In this document: one piece after another, positions 6,594-10,287 of the stretch
How positions within the stretch are numbered: the stretch's first letter is position 1
Layout: each line of letters opens with the position of its first letter
Assembly: GCA_015233485.1 (NCBI GenBank)
Contig: JADFXO010000117.1
Location: 1 to 10,287 of the forward strand
Direction of reading: 5' to 3'
DNA: 10,287 nucleotides
From: Nitrospirota bacterium
GTDB lineage: Bacteria; Nitrospirota; Thermodesulfovibrionia; Thermodesulfovibrionales; Magnetobacteriaceae
Program-made: the position numbers and the translations under genes
Notes under the pieces: model-generated
Seen by the model: only the letters and a program-made list of their open reading frames with translations
What the model was told of the DNA's origin: nothing
Databases searched by the model: none

Positions 6594-6615
6594 AGCCGTC
6601 ATGTTAACGACGGCT
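6594..6615 (+). promoter_or_regulatory. Perfect stem-loop/dyad in the nrdJ leader
   Basis: AGCCGTC (6594-6600) and GACGGCT (6609-6615) are exact reverse complements with an 8-base loop that itself contains GTTAAC. It lies 35 bases before the nrdJ ATG. It could be a stabilising 5' mRNA hairpin or a protein-binding dyad. No U-tract follows (TTGACAAGC), so it is not a terminator in the forward direction. Confidence 0.45.
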
Positions 6616-6650
6616 TTGACAAGCAAAAAATTGGGGGGCACCACGACGAC

Positions 6651-8912
6651 ATGAACACATATAGTGATATAAATTTAACATCGAACGGCTTTAAAGTTCT
6701 GCAAAAACGGTATCTTAAGAAAAACGAGCATGGCGTTGCCAGAGAGACGCCGGACGATCTGCTCAGAAGGGTGGCGAAGGCTATTGCCGCGGCAGACCTG
6801 AACTATGGGAAGAGTTTCACTGACCTTGACGCGCTGGAGAGGGAGTTCTATGACATGATGGCCGCTCTGGACTTCCTGCCAAACAGTCCGACGCTTATGA
6901 ACGCAGGGCGCAGGCTTGGGCAGCTCAGCGCGTGCTTTGTGCTTCCCGTGGAAGACTCGATGGAGAGTATATTCGAGGCGGTGAAAAATGCCGCTATGAT
7001 TCACAAATCCGGCGGGGGTACAGGTTTTAGTTTCTCCTCCTTGCGCCCTAAGGGCGATGTGGTCGGCTCTACGAAGGGCATATCAAGCGGCCCGGTGTCT
7101 TTCATGGCCGTCTTTGACACCGCTACTGAGGCCGTTAAACAAGGCGGCACGCGAAGGGGCGCTAATATGGCCATTCTCAGTGTCGAACACCCCGACGTCA
7201 TAGACTTTATCACGTGCAAGTCCAACAGCATAAGGCTCAATAATTTCAACATATCAGTAGCGCTGACACGCAAATTTATAGAGGCGGTTGCCTCAAATTC
7301 AGAATACGAGCTGATAAATCCGCGCGGGGGCGCCGTCACTGGCAAGCTTGACGCCGCATATGTGTTTGATTTAATCGTAAAACACGCGTGGGAAAACGGT
7401 GAGCCGGGCATTATCTTTATAGACAAGATAAATGAGTTAAATCCAACCCCTCTTATCGGCAGGATTGACGCCACTAACCCGTGCGGCGAACAGCCGCTTC
7501 TGCCCTTTGAGTCGTGTAATCTTGGCTCAATAAATCTCTCTAACATGGTGGTTAAGCGTGACGGCGGAGTAAGCGTCGATTGGGATAAATTAAAAACTAC
7601 GACACACAAGGCCGTACACTTCCTTGACAACGTAATAGACTTAAACAAGTATCCCCTCATTAAAATCGAAGAGATGACGAAGGCCAACAGGAAAATAGGC
7701 CTCGGCGTCATGGGCTGGGCGGACATGCTGATTCAACTTGGAATTCCATACGGCAGCGAAGAGTCCCTTGATGTGGCCCAACGGCTGATGAGGCATATTC
7801 GGGACGAGGGACGCTCAGCCTCAGAGGCGCTCGCCCTTGAGCGCGGCACATTTCCAAACTACGCGGGCAGCGTATATGACGGTGTCGTAAAACTTAGGAA
7901 CGCGACTATTACCACCATTGCCCCCACGGGGACGCTGTCCATTATTGCGGGGTGTTCGTCGGGCATAGAGCCTCTATTTGCCGTTTCTTATATAAGAACG
8001 GTCATGGAAGGGACTAAACTTGTCGAGGTCAATCCCCACTTTGAAAGGATTGCCAAGGAGCGGGGGTTTTATTCCCCGGAGCTTATGGAAGAGATAGCCC
8101 ATAGCCATTGTTTGTCCGACGTCAGGGCAGTTCCCAAAGATGTAGCGGAGCTGTTTAAGACGGCGCATGAGATATCCCCTGAGTCTCACATACGAATGCA
8201 GGCCGCGTTTCAGAAATATGTCGATAACGCCGTCTCAAAGACGGTGAATTTTCATAACGGCGCCACCATAGAGGACGTAAAGAAGGTCTATCTGCTGGCC
8301 TGCCAGCTCGATTGCAAGGGCGTTACTGTTTACAGGGACGGCTCAAGAGACGGGCAGGTGCTTGCGGTTGCCCAATCCGGAAACGGCTCTGCGGCGGTCC
8401 GCACCGAAGCACCTATCTCGGCTCAGGCAGCGGCGAATTTAAAGATTGTACCCAAGAAACGCCCTAAGGTCATTAAAGGCACTACCGAATCGACGCTTAC
8501 CGGCTGTGGCAACCTCTATGTCACCATAAACGAAGACGAAAATGGAATGCCGTTTGAGGTGTTTAACCACATAGGAAAGGCCGGGGGCTGCGCCGCAAGC
8601 CAATCGGAGGCTATTGGAAGGCTTGTCTCGCTTGCCCTAAGGTGCAATATAAGCCCCGACGCGATTATCTCCCAGCTCAAAGGCATTTCCTGTCATCAGC
8701 CGATATGGGCCAACGGCGGCAAGATTTCCTCATGTGCCGACGCCATAGCGAAGGCCGTCGAATGTTACTGCCACGGCGAAGTCAACCACGCCCATCAGAA
8801 AGGTGACCAAGCCGACATGATGGTGGGGGCGTGCCCTGAGTGCGGCGGCGCGGTGGAACACGAAGGCGGCTGCTCTGTCTGCCACGACTGCGGCTTTACG
8901 AAATGCCAGTGA
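6651..8912 (+). CDS. nrdJ: Adenosylcobalamin-dependent (class II) ribonucleotide reductase with TSCPD domain
   Basis: A 753-residue enzyme that reduces ribonucleotides to deoxyribonucleotides in the cytoplasm using an adenosylcobalamin-derived thiyl radical. The redox cysteines are Cys95 (LSACFVLPVEDS) and Cys289 (ESCNLGSINLS). The active-site trio is in NPCGE: Asn276, Cys278 (thiyl radical) and Glu280. The 11-residue step from 278 to 289 matches the class II pattern. Other conserved stretches are HKSGGGTGFSFSSLRP, KQGGTRRGANMAIL and TTIAPTGTLSIIAG. There is no ATP-cone domain at the N-terminus. Residues about 605-705 form the TSCPD domain common in NrdJ. The tail from 728 carries Cys pairs (CPECGG, CSVCHDCGFTKC), like a zinc-ribbon or electron-relay end. 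The ATG at 6651 has only a G-rich stretch, GGGGGG, 12 bases upstream as ribosome site. No cobalamin riboswitch fits in the leader. Confidence 0.96.
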   Translation: MNTYSDINLTSNGFKVLQKRYLKKNEHGVARETPDDLLRRVAKAIAAADLNYGKSFTDLDALEREFYDMMAALDFLPNSPTLMNAGRRLGQLSACFVLPVEDSMESIFEAVKNAAMIHKSGGGTGFSFSSLRPKGDVVGSTKGISSGPVSFMAVFDTATEAVKQGGTRRGANMAILSVEHPDVIDFITCKSNSIRLNNFNISVALTRKFIEAVASNSEYELINPRGGAVTGKLDAAYVFDLIVKHAWENGEPGIIFIDKINELNPTPLIGRIDATNPCGEQPLLPFESCNLGSINLSNMVVKRDGGVSVDWDKLKTTTHKAVHFLDNVIDLNKYPLIKIEEMTKANRKIGLGVMGWADMLIQLGIPYGSEESLDVAQRLMRHIRDEGRSASEALALERGTFPNYAGSVYDGVVKLRNATITTIAPTGTLSIIAGCSSGIEPLFAVSYIRTVMEGTKLVEVNPHFERIAKERGFYSPELMEEIAHSHCLSDVRAVPKDVAELFKTAHEISPESHIRMQAAFQKYVDNAVSKTVNFHNGATIEDVKKVYLLACQLDCKGVTVYRDGSRDGQVLAVAQSGNGSAAVRTEAPISAQAAANLKIVPKKRPKVIKGTTESTLTGCGNLYVTINEDENGMPFEVFNHIGKAGGCAASQSEAIGRLVSLALRCNISPDAIISQLKGISCHQPIWANGGKISSCADAIAKAVECYCHGEVNHAHQKGDQADMMVGACPECGGAVEHEGGCSVCHDCGFTKCQ

Positions 8913-8988
8913 GCGGGGACTAATAGTAACTTGAAGGCAAATGTCTAATGTATCCAAAAGTAGACGGGTGAATCTTTTTTGTCCAGTG

Positions 8989-9018
8989 TTGTAAAAGTGT
9001 TTGTTAAAAAGCTATAAT
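8989..9018 (+). promoter_or_regulatory. Likely promoter of the small-protein/TPR gene pair
   Basis: TTGTAA (8989-8994) and a perfect TATAAT (9013-9018) are spaced by 18 bases. The following 40 bases are almost pure A/T (about 9019-9060), then GGAGG appears at 9086-9090. The rest of the 8913-9103 spacer shows no gene and no convincing terminator for nrdJ. Confidence 0.45.
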
Positions 9019-9103
9019 AGCATTTATAGTTTACATATTTATATATTATATATATTAATCAGTTAGTTAGCAAACGTATTAAACTGGAGGCGGCAGTTTT
9101 ATT

Positions 9104-9418
9104 ATGAAAGGTCTAAAAGATCATCCATTTATCATACTTATTACCGTATGTGTTTCAATATGCTCCGTGTTTGCATATGTAATGTTCACGTTTAACAGTG
9201 AGCAAATTAACTAGATAAATAAAAAGCATGAAGCTGAGATGGCAAATCAGAAGAATACATATGAATCACAGATAGCAGGGCTAAAGTTAGAGTTAACGAA
9301 GAAAAAAAATGACCGCGGCGAAAGTGGCGGCGGGGTAAATATAGGTGGAAACGTATCGCAGAAAACCAGTGGTCATGGCAGCCCAAATTCTATTTCAGGC
9401 AGAGACACCATATATTAA
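9104..9418 (+). pseudogene. Small membrane-anchored coiled-coil protein ORF interrupted by an in-frame amber codon
   Basis: The frame from ATG 9104 to TAA 9416-9418 would encode 104 residues but holds one TAG at 9212-9214 (codon 37). Before it, residues 8-30 form a membrane helix (FIILITVCVSICSVFAYVMF within it). After it, 38-70 is a charged, heptad-like coiled coil (NKKHEAEMANQKNTYESQIA, then LKLELTKKK), followed by a Gly/Asn/Ser tail (VNIGGNVSQKTSGHG) and SPNSISGRDTIY. The coiled coil appears to run across the TAG, as if a CAG (Gln) or AAG (Lys) codon had mutated. Options are a recent pseudogene, amber read-through, or a 36-residue membrane peptide plus reinitiation at ATG 9239 (59 residues). 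GGAGG lies 13 bases before the ATG, a long spacing. It is in the same transcription unit as the TPR gene 21 bases downstream, with which it shares the SPNSISGRDT peptide. I do not recognise the family. Confidence 0.55.
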
Positions 9419-9425
9419 CAAACCA

Positions 9426-9434
9426 GGGAGGTGA
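9426..9434 (+). promoter_or_regulatory. Shine-Dalgarno site deciding the TPR gene start
   Basis: GGGAGGTGA ends five bases before ATG 9440. The nearer ATG at 9436 is in another frame that would not give the signal peptide or TPRs, so 9440 is the start. Confidence 0.75.
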
Positions 9435-9439
9435 AATGT

Positions 9440-10287
9440 ATGAAAAAAATAATCATCTGTGTCTTTATTGTCCTATTATGTCAAATTTTCTATAGTGTTT
9501 CCTTTTCAGCAGATAAAAACGTTAAACAAAAGAGTTCCGGCCCATACAGCCCAAATTCAATATCAGGAAGAGATACGAATATTCGATACATCATCAATCA
9601 AACCATCACCAACCAGGGCAAGGGTAGCGGTGTTTCTCCAAAAGCTCTGGAGGCGCTTGCAATCGAGCTTGGCGAAAAAAACGTAAAAATAGAAAATCTG
9701 CAAGCCAATATCAAGCAGTGGATAGAGAGCTATACGGAGCTGGAACAGCGGCTGGCTGCCGGTTCAGGCTCAAGCAAGCTCAAAGTTGAAGCACTTAAAC
9801 GATTAAAAAATGGCGACATCGATGGCGCAGAACAACTGCTTCAACAATATAAAAGCAAAGCGATAGAAGCCGCGAGGAACTCACAAAAAGCCGCTGCCGA
9901 AGGTGCATACGAGCTGGGAATGATTAAAGAACTGAAGCTTAAATACAATGAAGCGCTATTATTATATGAAGAAGCGGTTAAATATGACCCGGACAATACC
10001 AACTACCAAAATGCTGCCGGATCAATATACTCACAAATAGGAGAATACAAAAAGGCGCTATCTTATTTTGAAAAGGCGCTTGAAGCGGATAAAAAACGAC
10101 ATGGTGAAAACCACCCCGATGTTGCCGCAGACCTAAACAACATCGGAGCGGCTTTGCGCAACCTGGGAGAGTATCAGAAGGCTATTGGATATTACGAGCG
10201 TGCCCTTAAGATTGATACTGATACTTTTGGTGAAAACCACCCCACGGTTGCCATACGCCTAAACAACATCGGAGCGGCTTGGGACTC
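9440..10287 (+). CDS. Secreted tetratricopeptide-repeat protein, kinesin-light-chain type (runs off right edge)
   Basis: The frame from ATG 9440 stays open to the window edge (282 codons). Residues 1-24 look like a Sec signal peptide (MKKIIICVFIVLLCQIFYS, then SFSA before Asp25), so the protein should be periplasmic or exposed. A Ser/Gly/Asn stretch with SPNSISGRDT (37-46) is followed by NIRYIINQTITNQGKGSG and a short coiled coil (about 67-106). An alpha-helical section with GDIDGAEQLLQQYK (125-138) then leads into TPRs from about 155. The last units are the 42-residue KLC type, with GENHP, LNNIGAA, LGEYQKAIGYYERALKID. TPR arrays bind proteins; the partner is unknown. The two complete GENHP repeats are nearly identical in DNA, suggesting recent duplication. 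The gene follows the amber-interrupted ORF by 21 bases in the same transcription unit. Confidence 0.85.
   Translation, partial: MKKIIICVFIVLLCQIFYSVSFSADKNVKQKSSGPYSPNSISGRDTNIRYIINQTITNQGKGSGVSPKALEALAIELGEKNVKIENLQANIKQWIESYTELEQRLAAGSGSSKLKVEALKRLKNGDIDGAEQLLQQYKSKAIEAARNSQKAAAEGAYELGMIKELKLKYNEALLLYEEAVKYDPDNTNYQNAAGSIYSQIGEYKKALSYFEKALEADKKRHGENHPDVAADLNNIGAALRNLGEYQKAIGYYERALKIDTDTFGENHPTVAIRLNNIGAAWD
10103..10287 (+). repeat. 126-bp direct DNA repeats inside the TPR gene
   Basis: The 15-base block GGTGAAAACCACCCC occurs at 10103-10117 and 10229-10243, and a 23-base block encoding LNNIGAA occurs at 10132-10154 and 10258-10280. Both pairs are exactly 126 bases (42 codons) apart. Further copies probably continue beyond the window. 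Confidence 0.85.

Noticed and set aside
6616..6621. Perfect TTGACA just after the nrdJ hairpin
   Set aside because: No -10-like hexamer occurs 15-19 bases downstream (the region is GC-rich), and transcription would start at the ATG; probably chance.
7001..7726. 241-codon open frame on the minus strand inside nrdJ
   Set aside because: Opposite the catalytic core of nrdJ with its conserved motifs; no family resemblance.
8943..8980. Possible terminator after nrdJ: stem GTCTA/TAGAC with a T-run at 8975-8980
   Set aside because: Only five pairs with a 13-base loop, and the T-run is nine bases away from the stem; too weak to call.
9212..9214. TAG as a pyrrolysine codon
   Set aside because: No pyrrolysine machinery or insertion context is visible in the window, and the surrounding coiled coil suggests a mutated Gln or Lys codon.
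9459..9686. 75-codon plus-strand frame overlapping the TPR gene
   Set aside because: It lies in another frame of the TPR gene, whose signal peptide, ribosome site and repeats support the frame from 9440.

Overview
The window shows a chromosomal rod-shape (elongasome) operon and a class II ribonucleotide reductase gene, with accessory DNA at both ends. The organism is probably a Gram-negative, rod-shaped, B12-using bacterium. The evidence is the gene order RDD protein-mreB-mreC-mreD-mrdA-rodA, an adenosylcobalamin-type NrdJ, a tRNA gene without an encoded CCA, and moderate GC with strong Shine-Dalgarno sites at some genes only. Nitrospirota or a deltaproteobacterial relative would fit, also because of the kinesin-light-chain-type TPR gene, but this is a low-confidence guess from gene content.

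Left end (1-857): a partial gene for a phage replication-protein-O-like winged-helix protein runs leftward out of the window. It is divergent from a small XRE-family regulator across a 108-base region holding promoters and a 9-bp inverted repeat. The regulator's reading frame runs antisense into the 3' half of a tRNA gene with CAU anticodon (784-857). This looks like the edge of a phage-like or integrative element whose junction is the tRNA 3' end.

Centre (897-6479, minus strand): six tightly packed genes are read right to left as RDD membrane protein, mreB, mreC, mreD, mrdA (PBP2) and rodA. Junctions are ATGA, TGATG, TAAATG, an 8-base overlap and TAACATG, so translation is probably coupled. 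MreB filaments with MreC/MreD position the RodA glycosyltransferase and the PBP2 transpeptidase for side-wall peptidoglycan synthesis. The tRNA gene follows rodA on the same strand and has its own likely -10 box.

Right of the operon, a divergent control region (6480-6650) holds a possibly leaderless promoter for the operon, a 20-bp perfect A/T palindrome, and a 7-bp-arm hairpin just before nrdJ. nrdJ (6651-8912, plus strand) encodes a full-length B12-dependent ribonucleotide reductase with a TSCPD domain and a Cys-rich tail.

Right end (8913-10287): an AT-rich spacer with a promoter leads into two small exported-protein genes. The first is a membrane-anchored coiled-coil ORF interrupted by one in-frame amber codon. 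The second is a secreted TPR protein running off the window. Both carry the same peptide, SPNSISGRDT, encoded by nearly the same DNA. This paired motif and the amber codon are the most unusual observations here.
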